A stretch of 49,490 bases of DNA from Kamptonema formosum PCC 10802 (GTDB lineage Bacteria > Cyanobacteriota > Cyanobacteriia > Cyanobacteriales > Oscillatoriaceae). Of this stretch, positions 35,462 through 44,123 are shown one piece after another. The position numbers and the translations under genes were made by a program. Position 1 is the stretch's first letter. Every line of letters begins with the position of its first letter. Under the pieces are notes generated by a model, which saw nothing but the letters and a program-made list of their open reading frames with translations, did no database searches and was not told the DNA's origin. The DNA lies in assembly GCF_000332335.1 (NCBI RefSeq), contig NZ_KB235948.1, forward strand, positions 3,828,720 through 3,878,209, given 5' to 3'.

Positions 35462-36086
35462 ACAGAAATGTCTCCACCGATAAAAGAACTAATTTTTTAG
35501 CCTGAGAGCTTTATTGTTATCTATATTTTCTATGCTGCCACAACCGTAACTATTGCGCTGCGATCGAAATCATTCACATCCGCGATCGTGGTCACTGCCC
35601 CAGATCCCCAGAGTTCCTCTCGGACTCCGGTTGAGTGTTCCTCGCCTGGTGGCGTAGGGGAGAGCAAAAGCTACTCGCCAGCTAGCCCACAGGCCCGAAT
35701 TGATGGCTCTGGCAAAAGTGCCAAAACTGCCTAGAAGAAAAATCGCAACAACCAGCGCCAGCGCCCGAACGCTGCCCCCAGAGAATGCAAAGCCGGCGCG
35801 TGCCAGAGAGCCAGTACGGGCGTTCCGCGCCCCTGAATACCGACTCGCGCACGCAGCAGCCGAGATGATGCGATAAACTTGGGTGAGGTCGAGATGGCCT
35901 TCTGCGCTGCCGTCTCTCTGAGCAAACACCAGTTCGCTAACACCGGCATCTCCCCTGTGCCCTCACCTGTGCCCTCGACGTAGCACCGGCATCTCCCCTG
36001 TGCCAAAATGCCCTCACCTGCGCCCTCGGCGTAGCACAGGCGTCTCGCCTGTGCCAAAAGCCTGTGCCCTCACCTGTGCCAACCCA
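35462..36086. other. Region without a convincing gene; repeat-rich right half
   Basis: Upstream DNA of the MotA-like operon occupies the left end. An open frame on the minus strand at 35570-35929 (119 residues, one hydrophobic stretch near VRALALVVAIFLLGSFGTF) has no recognised relatives and GC-rich low-quality ends; it may be a gene remnant. From 35940 on, CATCTCCCCTGTGCC and CCTCACCTGTGCC alternate, and a GTAGCACAGGCG palindrome lies at about 36030-36050. Confidence 0.4.
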
Positions 36087-36235
36087 CCGGCACACACCTC
36101 AACCTAAACAGAACATCTCAACTGTTCCTCCGAAACCCAACCGGCATGGAACCCATACGGCACCCGCTGCAGAATAATCACCCGCGCCACCGGCTCACCT
36201 GTCAAATCCTGAACACTCACCACCACCAATTCAGA
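36087..36235. pseudogene. Duplicated 3' end of the carotenoid oxygenase gene
   Basis: This 149 bp is almost identical to 36686-36834, which is the 3' end of the carotenoid oxygenase gene plus its downstream flank. It reads on the minus strand and includes the stop and the YGFHAGWV region, but lacks the rest of the gene. The two copies are 599 bp apart in the same orientation, and the orphan antitoxin-like gene lies between them. Confidence 0.88.
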
Positions 36236-36250
36236 AACACACAGCCTCAA

Positions 36251-36460
36251 TCACTGCCACTCATCCCTAACTCTTTTCTGGCACTCCAAAGGCTCTTCAG
36301 TTAGCTCAATCACACCGGCATATTTGCTCAAGCTAAATTCTTCAGACTGCTGACGCTCCTCCAGAATCTTCTCAATCTTCTTCCAATCCTGATAATCAAT
36401 CAGCACAGCCACAGGATTCATAGCTTCATCCGTGACAATCTTTTTCTTAATAGGTGCCAT
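36251..36460 (-). CDS. Orphan antitoxin-like small protein
   Basis: The start at ATG 36460 was chosen over the in-frame ATG at 36523 because AGGTCGGAG lies immediately upstream and the protein begins MAPIKKKIVTDE. The 69 residues include NPVAVLIDYQDWKKIEKILEE, similar to the DNA-binding core of Phd/YefM antitoxins (P-V-A-V-L-I-x-x-x-x-W-x-x-I), and an acidic tail (LTEEPLECQKRVRDEWQ). No toxin gene is adjacent. It lies between two direct copies of the carotenoid oxygenase 3' end, so it probably arrived with, or was trapped by, that duplication. Confidence 0.72.
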   Translation of the reverse strand: MAPIKKKIVTDEAMNPVAVLIDYQDWKKIEKILEERQQSEEFSLSKYAGVIELTEEPLECQKRVRDEWQ

Positions 36461-36579
36461 CTCCGACCTCTTGAGGCAGCCATTATTTTTTACCTCTTTT
36501 GCGGATTGTAGCATCCATTTCACCGGCAGTCAAGCTTTTCCCTCAAAAAAAGCCGGTCGCCCTCCCCACCCCAACACCA

Positions 36580-36645
36580 AAAAGCCCGCGCAGGCGGGCT
36601 TTGTTTGGATAGCGGCAGGTTTTAACCTGCCGCTATCTTAGCCGG
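36580..36645. repeat. Two adjacent hairpins of dispersed repeat type
   Basis: AAAGCCCGC/GCGGGCTTT lies at about 36581-36602. AGCGGCAGGTT/AACCTGCCGCT lies at about 36611-36635. Both types also flank the 17-bp array after metH in similar order. Confidence 0.75.
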
Positions 36646-36702
36646 CTCATACGACACACCGGCAAGAAAGTCGGCTGCCAGAAAGCCGGCACACACCTCA
36701 AC

Positions 36703-38118
36703 CTAAACAGAACATCCCAACTGCTCTTCCGAAACCCAACCGGCATGGAACCCATACGGCACCCGCTGCGGAATAATCACCCGCGCCACCGGCACACCTG
36801 TCAAATCCCCAGCACTCACTACCACCAATTCAGAAGTATCCTCCCCCCCATCGTAAACAAAAGTCAGCAACCACCCATCATCCTCAGAAACAGCACCCCG
36901 ACGCGGAACAAAAACTGCCTCACCGCCATATCGCCCCGCACCGAATTCGTGAGTTTCTGACTTGCCGGTGATCAAATCATACTTAATCAACCCATCGAAT
37001 AGCGGAACCGGCATCGGAGCCTGTTTTCCAGCGTAACCGTATCGCGTCTTCCGCCCCACAAACTGCTCATTCATGCGCGGGAATTCCGCCGGCACATCAT
37101 TGAGCATCTCCTCCCGCACAGTGCCGGTGTTCAAATTAAACCGCCACTGGTGCAGACGGGGGATATCCCCCTCCGGATCGCGATCCTTCTCTTCAGAAAC
37201 AAAAACATTCGTCGAATTCATCCGACAGGCGACAAGCACCACCTCATCCCCCTCCTCCCAAGCATTAAGGGTATGCCAGACAAAGCACGCCCGACTTTCA
37301 AACCAGCGGATATTGCTATTATCCCCGTAACGCGGTACAATACCAAACCGGCTGGCACGCTCCCGCTCAAACATGAACACCGGCTCGCCCCGCCGTATCC
37401 GTTCGCCACTGAAAGTCAGCGGCAAATCCATAAAAATCGTATAATTTTCCGTGATGGCAAAATCGTGCATCATCACCCCCACCGGCAACTCAACCGGCAC
37501 AGTCTGCAACAGCTCCCCCTCCGCTGAGACAACGCCATATTGCAGGTAAGGAGGCTCCACCGGCGAATAGCCAAAAAACATCATCTCCCCACTCCCCGGA
37601 TCGACCTTAGGATGAGCCGTGAACGGAGAACCCAACTTGCCCCCATAAGTCTGCTCCCCAACCGTCTCCAAACTAGGCAATTTAATTGCGTGAGGCGCAC
37701 CGGCTTCCCAGAGCGCCAGCAACTGGCCGGCGTGCCAAACCAAAGCCGTATTTGCCACATTCTTGCCCGGACCGTGCGGATTGTCCATCTGGGGGGGTTC
37801 CAACAGCCCCGTCCAGACCGCCTGACCGGCATCCCGCTCAATCTCAAAACCCCGCGTCCGCACATAGCGGTTGAGGTAAGAAGCTTTCCCATTGCTAATG
37901 CGCACCCCGTGCAGCATCCCATCCCCATCAAACCAGTGATACTGCCCAATGGGCGGAAACTGCGGATTCGGACCATTGCGCAAGAACATCCCAGACAAGT
38001 CACTGGGCAATTCGCCAATGACCTTCAACTCATCAGCTGCAATCTCAGAGCGCACCGGCGCAAAGTTGCCCTCCAGATAAGGATTTCCTGCCGCTGTAGC
38101 CATTTTCTCTGCTGTCAT
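36703..38118 (-). CDS. Carotenoid cleavage oxygenase (RPE65/CCD family)
   Basis: This 471-residue non-haem iron enzyme cleaves a double bond of carotenoids or apocarotenoids with O2. The family entry LSGMFLRNGPNPQFPP and WFDGDGMLHGVRI are clear. The four iron-binding histidines are visible in FTAHPKVDPG, MMHDFAITEN, CFVWHTLNAWEEGD and PYGFHAGWV, the last close to the C-terminus. Length matches cyanobacterial CCDs such as apocarotenal oxygenase. The start at 38118 is followed by an alternative ATG at 38103. There is no transit or signal peptide, so it probably sits at the membrane surface in the cytoplasm. The 3' end has been duplicated at 36087-36235. It is divergent from the PEBP lipoprotein gene. 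Confidence 0.95.
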   Translation of the reverse strand: MTAEKMATAAGNPYLEGNFAPVRSEIAADELKVIGELPSDLSGMFLRNGPNPQFPPIGQYHWFDGDGMLHGVRISNGKASYLNRYVRTRGFEIERDAGQAVWTGLLEPPQMDNPHGPGKNVANTALVWHAGQLLALWEAGAPHAIKLPSLETVGEQTYGGKLGSPFTAHPKVDPGSGEMMFFGYSPVEPPYLQYGVVSAEGELLQTVPVELPVGVMMHDFAITENYTIFMDLPLTFSGERIRRGEPVFMFERERASRFGIVPRYGDNSNIRWFESRACFVWHTLNAWEEGDEVVLVACRMNSTNVFVSEEKDRDPEGDIPRLHQWRFNLNTGTVREEMLNDVPAEFPRMNEQFVGRKTRYGYAGKQAPMPVPLFDGLIKYDLITGKSETHEFGAGRYGGEAVFVPRRGAVSEDDGWLLTFVYDGGEDTSELVVVSAGDLTGVPVARVIIPQRVPYGFHAGWVSEEQLGCSV

Positions 38119-38319
38119 CGCAAGTTAAACTGTTATCAACACTACTCAGGTACTCCCAAAGCATAATAACGTTTTCCCCTGGATAGCTGCGACCCGTTGC
38201 GCCAGAACCCCTCTCGTCCTATCGATAGAGGTTGCGGCAATGTGCAGAGCGCTAAACTATCACTAGCTTCATCAAAACTGCATAACTTACCATTAACAAT
38301 TACTTCACATTTACCTGAC

Positions 38320-38901
38320 ATGACCGGTCGCCGAGCCTTCTTGCAGCAGAGTGCCAGTTTATTTGGGCTTGTGGGACTGTCCCTCGCCGCCTGCAGCACT
38401 GCCGGCACCGGCAGCCCCAGCCAACCGCAGACAGCAACCACTATGAAACTGCACAGCACAGCATTTGACCCCAACAACCTAATTCCCGCCAAACACACCT
38501 GTGATGGCCAAGACATTTCCCCGCCCCTCAGCTGGGACGATCCGCCTGCCGGCGCAAAAAGCCTCGCCCTGATCTGCGACGATCCCGACGCCTCCAGAGG
38601 CAGCTTCATCCACTGGCTTGTTTACGATCTCCCCGCCCTAGCGCACCAACTGCCCGAGGGGGTCCCCAAACAGCCCAAACTCGCCACCGGCGGCGTCCAG
38701 GGGAAAAACGACTTTGGCAGCATCGGCTATGGAGGCCCTTGTCCCCCCACCGGCACCCACCGCTACGTTTTCAAACTCTACGCCCTAGACAAACAGCTCG
38801 GCTTGCAGCCTGGCGCAACAAAAGCTCAAGTCCTGAAAGCAATCGAAGGCCACAATCTAGGCACAGCCGAACTCATTGGACGCTACGCCCGATCGCGCTA
38901 G
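38320..38901 (+). CDS. PEBP / YbhB-YbcL family lipoprotein
   Basis: The start at ATG 38320 was chosen over an in-frame one at 38197 because it gives a classic lipoprotein signal: MTGRRAFLQQSASLF, then GLVGLSLAAC with the lipobox L-A-A-C. The twin Arg near the start also allows a Tat route. The mature domain follows the Raf-kinase-inhibitor-like fold: IPAKHTCDGQDISPPLSWDD, LALICDDPDA, FIHWLVYDLP and the GYGGPCPPTGTHRYVFKLYA block. The D-P-D-A and G-P-C-P-P motifs form the ligand pocket. The biological role of bacterial members is unknown. The 200-bp divergent gap to the carotenoid oxygenase gene should hold both promoters. Confidence 0.92.
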   Translation: MTGRRAFLQQSASLFGLVGLSLAACSTAGTGSPSQPQTATTMKLHSTAFDPNNLIPAKHTCDGQDISPPLSWDDPPAGAKSLALICDDPDASRGSFIHWLVYDLPALAHQLPEGVPKQPKLATGGVQGKNDFGSIGYGGPCPPTGTHRYVFKLYALDKQLGLQPGATKAQVLKAIEGHNLGTAELIGRYARSR

Positions 38902-39111
38902 AAAGCCCACCCGCCTAATAAATTGCCTATTTTCCGGCTGATTCGTAATTTAAGTACCTCGCCCTGTTCTTTGTTTTATAAGCGTTCGCGAGGTTTTTAC
39001 TCTCTTAAAAGTAAGAGTAATCAAGCAAAAAATATTCCCCCTCCCCGCAAGCGGGGATGGTGGGGCCCCCTCTGGGGATAAGGGGCTGGGGTTAGGGGGT
39101 GGGGTTCTTCC

Positions 39112-39441
39112 CTAACGCTGCAATTTAACAGCCGTGCCGGTGGCCGTAATCAGCAGCAAAGCCCCACTGCCGCCAAGACTGATCGTGCCGGTGTCAACCT
39201 CAATGCCAAGCACAGCATCCGCGCCCAGCCTGCGAGCGCGCTGCTCCAGTTCGGCGAGCGCGTCTCGGTGTCCGCGCTCAAACACCTGCTCATAGCTGCC
39301 GGTGCGCCCCCCGATAATATCCCGAATGCCGGCAAAAAAATCTCGCACAGCATTGCTGCCATAGACGACTTCAGCTGTTACAATCCCCAAATAAGCTTGA
39401 ACGACCGCACCTTGAATGACATCCGTTGTTGTTAAAATCAT
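39112..39441 (-). CDS. YbjQ-family protein (DUF74)
   Basis: This 109-residue protein fits the family: MILTTTDVIQGAVVQAYLGI, then VRDFFAGIRDIIGGRTGSYE, RRLGADAVLGIEVDTG and a C-terminal LLITATGTAV. YbjQ proteins form pentamers, and some annotations call them heavy-metal binding, which is not established. No signal peptide is present. It converges with the PEBP gene; the 210-bp gap includes a GC-rich CCCCGCAAGCGGGG hairpin near 39045-39058. It is divergent from the TPR gene. Confidence 0.93.
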   Translation of the reverse strand: MILTTTDVIQGAVVQAYLGIVTAEVVYGSNAVRDFFAGIRDIIGGRTGSYEQVFERGHRDALAELEQRARRLGADAVLGIEVDTGTISLGGSGALLLITATGTAVKLQR

Positions 39442-39557
39442 ACACTGCCCTCACGCACGCCCATCGCTTCGCACAGCTGCGGTTTCCAAACACAACTATT
39501 CCTGATTCAATATTGAGGCTAGAGTAGCACACACCAGTGACAGGAAGATAGCAGACC

Positions 39558-40652
39558 GTGCAAAAGCAGACTTTATTTGTACTCAGTTCCTTGCTGTTGG
39601 GAACAGTGGCAGCAACCCAGCAGCCAGGCGTTCGAGCTGAAACGCCCGTCGCTCAAACCAACAGCAACAGCCAGCAATTGAGGGACCTGTTGCGACAAGC
39701 CCGCCAGTTCGTGGACAGAGGCGACTTGTCCAGCGCCCTGGCAATTTACCAGCAAGCCGCCAGCTTGGACAGCAGAAATGCCCGGATTTTCTCTGGCATT
39801 GGCTACTTGCAAGCGCGTCAGGCCAACTACCAGGCTGCAGCGGACGCCTACCGGCAGGCGGTTGCCCTCGATCCGAAAAATGCAGATTTCCAGTACGCCT
39901 TGGGCTACAGTCTGGCCAATGCGGGAGACAATACCGGTGCCGCATTTGCCTACAGTCGCGCCGCCTCCCTCAACTCGAAAAACGTCAATGCCTATCTGGG
40001 GCTGGGCGTGGTGCTGTTGCGAGCCGGTGACTACAGCACAGCCCTGAATGCCTTCCAGCAAGTGATTGTCCTCGATCCCAAAAACTGGAAAGCCTATGAG
40101 TCGATGGGGTCAATACTGGTACAGCAGCAACGCTATCCGGAAGCGATTCAAATGCTGCAGCAAGCGGCCAAGCTCGCTCCCAGGCAAGCCAGCGTGCAGG
40201 TGAGTTTAGGCAGCGCCTTCCTGGCTCAGGGCAACCTGAGCGCGGCTCGCTTCGAGTTAGAGCGAGCCGCCCAGCTCGACCCCAGGAATGCCGAGATTTA
40301 CTTCCAAATTGGCCAAATTTTCCAGAACCAGAAGGACTTTGAGCGTGCTGTAGGCGCTTATCAGCAAGCCCTCTCCCTCAACTCCCAGTTGGTGGAAGCC
40401 CAGGCGGCGATTGGCGCGATTCGGCTGCAGCAACAGGACTTCCTGCAGGCGATAGTGGTTTATCAGGAAGTGATTCGCATCTCCCCCCAAAATGCCGCAG
40501 CTTACTATAACCTCGGTCTGGCTTACAAAGGCCGGCAGAGCCTGCCAGAAGCAATCTCCGCCTTTGAGCGAGCCCGCACCCTCTACCAGCAGCAGGGCAA
40601 TTCTGAATGGGTGCAGAAAGTCGATGAGGCGCTGCGGGCGCTGCAGCGGTGA
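39558..40652 (+). CDS. Exported TPR protein
   Basis: This 364-residue protein starts at GTG 39558. LFVLSSLLLGTVAATQQPGV is a signal peptide with likely cleavage near RAET. From about residue 40 onward at least eight 34-residue tetratricopeptide repeats follow each other, for example ALAIYQQAASLDSRNARIFS, AADAYRQAVALDPKNADFQY and AVGAYQQALSLNSQLVEAQA. The repeats run to the C-terminus, so the protein is a pure protein-binding solenoid, probably in the periplasm. The partner is unknown. Its position beside a DUF928 gene suggests a shared envelope role, but the two genes converge and are not an operon. Confidence 0.92.
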   Translation: MQKQTLFVLSSLLLGTVAATQQPGVRAETPVAQTNSNSQQLRDLLRQARQFVDRGDLSSALAIYQQAASLDSRNARIFSGIGYLQARQANYQAAADAYRQAVALDPKNADFQYALGYSLANAGDNTGAAFAYSRAASLNSKNVNAYLGLGVVLLRAGDYSTALNAFQQVIVLDPKNWKAYESMGSILVQQQRYPEAIQMLQQAAKLAPRQASVQVSLGSAFLAQGNLSAARFELERAAQLDPRNAEIYFQIGQIFQNQKDFERAVGAYQQALSLNSQLVEAQAAIGAIRLQQQDFLQAIVVYQEVIRISPQNAAAYYNLGLAYKGRQSLPEAISAFERARTLYQQQGNSEWVQKVDEALRALQR

Positions 40653-40814
40653 GATGTTTTCTGTTTGATTCCTTTTCCTTAAATTCCGAGTCTCGCGCCT
40701 CTCTCCCCCCTGCTAAAACCCTCTGTGTCAGGGGTAAGGTCGGGGTAAACCCGCCGGGTGGGGGGAGAGTTGCCTCTGGCCGGCTTAAAGAAATCATATG
40801 GGCGCAGTTGAAGA

Positions 40815-40911
40815 TATAGCGGTTTTCACTTGGATAAAGTACATGCCAGAAACCCGGTTTCTTTAAGAAACCGGGTTTCTGGGCACCTCACCTCGGATGA
40901 AAACCGCTATA
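40815..40911. repeat. 97-bp nested palindromic element
   Basis: The ends TATAGCGGTTTTCA (40815-40828) and TGAAAACCGCTATA (40898-40911) are perfect 14-bp inverted repeats. Inside them, 40846-40882 is a perfect 18+1+18 palindrome built on CCAGAAACCCGGTTTCTT. It sits between convergent genes and may terminate both transcripts. It belongs to the same AGAAACC-GGTTTCT family as 1721-1833. Confidence 0.9.
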
Positions 40912-40933
40912 AATGGCGCAAGAACTCTAAACT

Positions 40934-41707
40934 CTAATCAGCCAGAGGCTGCTGAGCAATTTTATTGAGGCCCACCGATTGCAGCAGGCTCGCCCAGTCC
41001 GCAGCCAGCGCGGAATTGCCCGGATCTGCCCGGCGGGCAGAAGCGAGGGCGCTGAGAGTGTCCTGCCAAAGGCCGGCGGATGCGTAAAGGGCGGCGCGAT
41101 CTCGCGGTGAGCTTTTTTGTAAATTGCCCGCCAGTGCCGGGTTCGGTTCAACCCGCTGCACCCACCCTTCTACAAGCTGGTCGTCCTCCGGAATGTCAGC
41201 ATTGCAACTGATGGAAAATTCCCAGCGGTAATCTTTGCCAACCTCTAGCGGTGGCAGCCCTGCCGCATCGGGCAGACTGATGCTAATCACACCGGGTTTA
41301 CCGGCAGTATTGAAAGTTGTCTTGTAAATCGACTGGTCGTTTTTATCGAGCAACTCAAACTGCACCGTTTGCGGGGCAGTCGCGGGAATGTAGAAAAAGA
41401 AACTGGGATAGGGGGATAGGGTTTGCCCCAAGTTGGTGTCTGGCATCAAAGCCATCAGCGGCTCTTTGCACACCGTCACCGGCCCGCGAGTTCCCGCCCC
41501 TTCCCGCCGGCCAGGCAGCCCTCGTGCCGGTGCCTTAAACCCCAGACTTTCTGCTCCCAGAACGCCGGCTGGTGTTCCTGATGCCGGCACCCGCGCTGGT
41601 GGCGTCAGCTGCGCCAGCGCCCCTGTCGGAAAGCCAGAACCCCACAGACTCAAGCTAGAAGCGAGAGCTGATATTATAATACAAAGGCTAGATTTTGTCA
41701 AGCGCAT
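40934..41707 (-). CDS. DUF928 protein, exported
   Basis: This 257-residue protein has a signal peptide at the N-terminus (IIISALASSLSLWGSGF to about GALAQ). A Gly/Pro-rich linker follows (about 35-75), then the cyanobacterial DUF928 domain: ALMPDTNLGQTLSPYPSFFF, GVISISLPD, VGKDYRWEFSISCNAD and VEGWVQRVEPNPAL, ending in a helical TPR-like tail (DTLSALASARRADPGNSALA). The family is periplasmic or secreted and often lies near CHASE2 and CHAT genes; a CHASE2 gene is the next one upstream here. The function is unknown. Confidence 0.9.
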   Translation of the reverse strand: MRLTKSSLCIIISALASSLSLWGSGFPTGALAQLTPPARVPASGTPAGVLGAESLGFKAPARGLPGRREGAGTRGPVTVCKEPLMALMPDTNLGQTLSPYPSFFFYIPATAPQTVQFELLDKNDQSIYKTTFNTAGKPGVISISLPDAAGLPPLEVGKDYRWEFSISCNADIPEDDQLVEGWVQRVEPNPALAGNLQKSSPRDRAALYASAGLWQDTLSALASARRADPGNSALAADWASLLQSVGLNKIAQQPLAD

Positions 41708-42131
41708 GCTAGATTTTAGATTTGAGATTTTAGAGTTGAGATTTTAGTTTTTAGTTGGCAAGACTTCCGCAGCATCTTGACCTGTAATATCAAGTCCTGT
41801 TACATATCCATAATATCTCTCAGTCAGAGCAATGGTCTCGCTGGAATTGCGGAAAATCTTCCCCAAGCCCTATCCCCCATACCCGGTGCTTTAGGGACGC
41901 CACCCCCCATTAAATTTAGGGCTATCCGAAAGAATGGTATTTACAAAACACGCCTCCAGACAGGTTTTGTATATATGCGTTCTTCCGGAACTCAGAAATG
42001 TTTACAAATTGTGCACAAAATAGCCCCAACAGTTGGGCCAGACCATCGCCGATGCCCAGGGGATAGGTGTTAGAGGTTAGGGGTTAGGTGTGAGGGGAAA
42101 GCCATCGCCCCCCGCCCCCATCGCCCCCCGC
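41708..42131. other. Intergenic region holding a distant copy of the 214-bp repeat hairpin
   Basis: Apart from the hairpin at 41925-41989 and a GTTAGGGGTTAGGTGT-like simple sequence near 42070-42095, nothing is seen. The open frames crossing it have no recognisable domain. Confidence 0.5.
41925..41989. repeat. Isolated diverged copy of the 9.1-9.7 kb hairpin repeat
   Basis: TCCGAAAGAATGGTATTTAC, then GTTTTGTATATATGC and TTCTTCCGGA, match the hairpin arms of 9181-9680. The loop differs, yet the arms still pair, with ACAAAAC now facing GTTTTGT. The downstream CCCCAACAGTTGGGCC also matches the GGGCCC hairpin that follows each 9-kb copy. The rest of the 214-bp unit is missing. Confidence 0.85.
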
Positions 42132-44123
42132 TCAGCCCTCAGTCTTGCTGCGAGTCCGCCACGCCACTACCCGATAGACATCGACCGTTTGATGCTTGCC
42201 CTTGAGGGCCAGCGGGCCCCAGGGCTCCACCAGAAATTGATCCTCCAGGTAAACCAGAGTTTCTTTGGCGATCAGCACCCGGCAAATGCTGGACTGGCGG
42301 TCTTTCTCGCAACTTTCCAGACGGGAGGCAATATTGACGCTATCCCCAATAATGCCGTATTCCAGGCGCTCAGAGCCGCCCAAACTGCCGGCGACAACTG
42401 GGCCGGTGAAAATCCCCACCCGCATCTGGACCACCGGCAGCCCCCGCCGCTTCCAGTCCTGATTGAGCTGCCCGAGGCGCTCGCCAAAAGCCAGACCGCA
42501 AGCCACCGCATGGCGGGCGTCCGAGGCGATTTCCGCCTCTGTGGTGCGAGCCACCGGCACCCCAAACACCGCCATAATGCCATCGCCGGTAAATTTGTTG
42601 ATAATGCCGCGATGCGCCGCCACTTCGTGCGTGAGGGCAGAAAGATATTCGTTGAGCCACTCCATCAGCCGTTCCGGAGGCAGCTGTTCGGAGATGGTGC
42701 TGAAGTCTTTGAGATCCGTGAACAGCATCGTGGCGGTCAGCTTCTGTCCGGGAAGTTTGCCTTCCTTGAGCAAGACAGAGCGGTTGTTCCACAGGGCGTC
42801 AGCAACTTCTGGGGAAGTGTTTTGCCCCAAAAGCTTCATGACAATTTGCTGCTGCAGCCCGGCTTGATACGCCCGGTAAGTCACCACCGAGGTAGCGGTG
42901 AGAGCCAGAGATAGAGCCGGTGCTGCCACCGGCACCCAAGTGGCGCGAGTGAACAGGTAGAAGCAGCTGCCCACAAGCACCCCGAGCACCGCAGCTGAGC
43001 TGAGCGCCAAAACCGCAGGATGCCGGCCCCACCAGCCGGCAGTGCCTCCCACAGCCGCCCACAGCGCCACCCACAGCAGCTCCGCCCATTCTGGCCAAAA
43101 CCGGAACAGGGGGCGCTCGCCCAAAACAGCACTGAGGATTTGGCTGACGATCTGGGCGTGAACCAGCACCCCAGCCATTTTCGGCTCCTTGAGCTCAGCT
43201 GGACTGTAGGGAGTCAGGAAAAGGTCTCTGCGACTGGGCGCTGTGTACCCAATCAGGACAATCTTGTCTTTCACCCAGCTTGGATCGAGCCACCCATACA
43301 AAACCTGCCTTAGGGAAACAGTCCGCGCCACATGGCGAGGCGAGCGGTAATTGAGCAAAAGCTGGTAGCCGTTAGTATCAATCCTTTGATAGCCGCCAGA
43401 ATTTTCCTCCAGCGGCAAAAACGCAGCCATTCCCCACTGGATAGAGTTAGGACTGTCAGGGCTGTTGTTGGGCTCGTGTCCTTTGCCCGCCAGATATTGC
43501 ATCGCCAGCTGCATGGCAAAAGAAAATAGCGTCGTGTCTTCCGTCAGGTTGCCAAACAGCAAACTGCGACGGACCACCCCATCTGGATCTTGCAGGATGT
43601 CGTTAAAGCCAATGCGATCGACCGGCACATCTGGCGGCGGCGGCACGTCCAGCGTCCCCGTACCGGACGTCCCCATTTTTGTTATCGCAATCGTATTCGG
43701 TTTTTGCAGCTGAGCCTTCAGTGCGGGTGCGCCTTTCCCTTGCGAGATATCGCGAAACACATCTAAGCCAATCACAGCCGGCTGGGGAAGCTGCAATTTC
43801 TCCAACAGCTGCGCCACCACCTGATCGGAAAGCGTTGATTGCTGTAACGCCTGGATGTCTTCCTCTGTGATGCCCACCACCAGCAGACGGGGATCGGGCC
43901 CCTCATCCGCCCTTCGCAGCACCATCTGGTCATAAGCCATCAGTTCCAAGCGCTGCAGCCCACCCAGATGCCGCACAGCCAGAAGCGACACGCTGCAAGC
44001 AACAGATGCGAGCGCCACTATGCCCGCACCAGTTAAGTCTGGCCGTTTCTCGCGAAGCCGGCGTAATAACTTAGCAATCACGGATGACCTTGAACTCGGA
44101 GCGGTCAGTGAATAGCGCAACAT
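42132..44123 (-). CDS. CHASE2-domain class III adenylate/guanylate cyclase
   Basis: This 663-residue protein has an N-terminal membrane helix (about 33-52), then an extracytoplasmic CHASE2 sensor (about 60-325, with LRRADEGPDPRLLVVGITEE near its start), three membrane helices (about 330-410), and a C-terminal cyclase domain. The catalytic set looks complete: first metal Asp in MLFTDLKDFS, second metal Asp and purine Lys in NKFTGDGIMAVFG, and the Asn/Arg pair in SVNIASRLES. It should make cAMP (or cGMP) from the nucleotide triphosphate in response to an external or periplasmic cue. The gene is upstream of DUF928 on the same strand but 424 bp away. It is divergent from the GAF-PAS cyclase-like gene. 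Confidence 0.94.
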   Translation of the reverse strand: MLRYSLTAPSSRSSVIAKLLRRLREKRPDLTGAGIVALASVACSVSLLAVRHLGGLQRLELMAYDQMVLRRADEGPDPRLLVVGITEEDIQALQQSTLSDQVVAQLLEKLQLPQPAVIGLDVFRDISQGKGAPALKAQLQKPNTIAITKMGTSGTGTLDVPPPPDVPVDRIGFNDILQDPDGVVRRSLLFGNLTEDTTLFSFAMQLAMQYLAGKGHEPNNSPDSPNSIQWGMAAFLPLEENSGGYQRIDTNGYQLLLNYRSPRHVARTVSLRQVLYGWLDPSWVKDKIVLIGYTAPSRRDLFLTPYSPAELKEPKMAGVLVHAQIVSQILSAVLGERPLFRFWPEWAELLWVALWAAVGGTAGWWGRHPAVLALSSAAVLGVLVGSCFYLFTRATWVPVAAPALSLALTATSVVTYRAYQAGLQQQIVMKLLGQNTSPEVADALWNNRSVLLKEGKLPGQKLTATMLFTDLKDFSTISEQLPPERLMEWLNEYLSALTHEVAAHRGIINKFTGDGIMAVFGVPVARTTEAEIASDARHAVACGLAFGERLGQLNQDWKRRGLPVVQMRVGIFTGPVVAGSLGGSERLEYGIIGDSVNIASRLESCEKDRQSSICRVLIAKETLVYLEDQFLVEPWGPLALKGKHQTVDVYRVVAWRTRSKTEG

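Noticed and set aside
35570-35929. 119-residue membrane protein gene
   Set aside because: It has one hydrophobic stretch only, no relatives recognised, and poor ends. It is mentioned as a possible remnant, not called.
37540-38166. 208-residue plus-strand frame
   Set aside because: It is antisense to the N-terminal half of the carotenoid oxygenase, whose iron ligands and motifs are clear.
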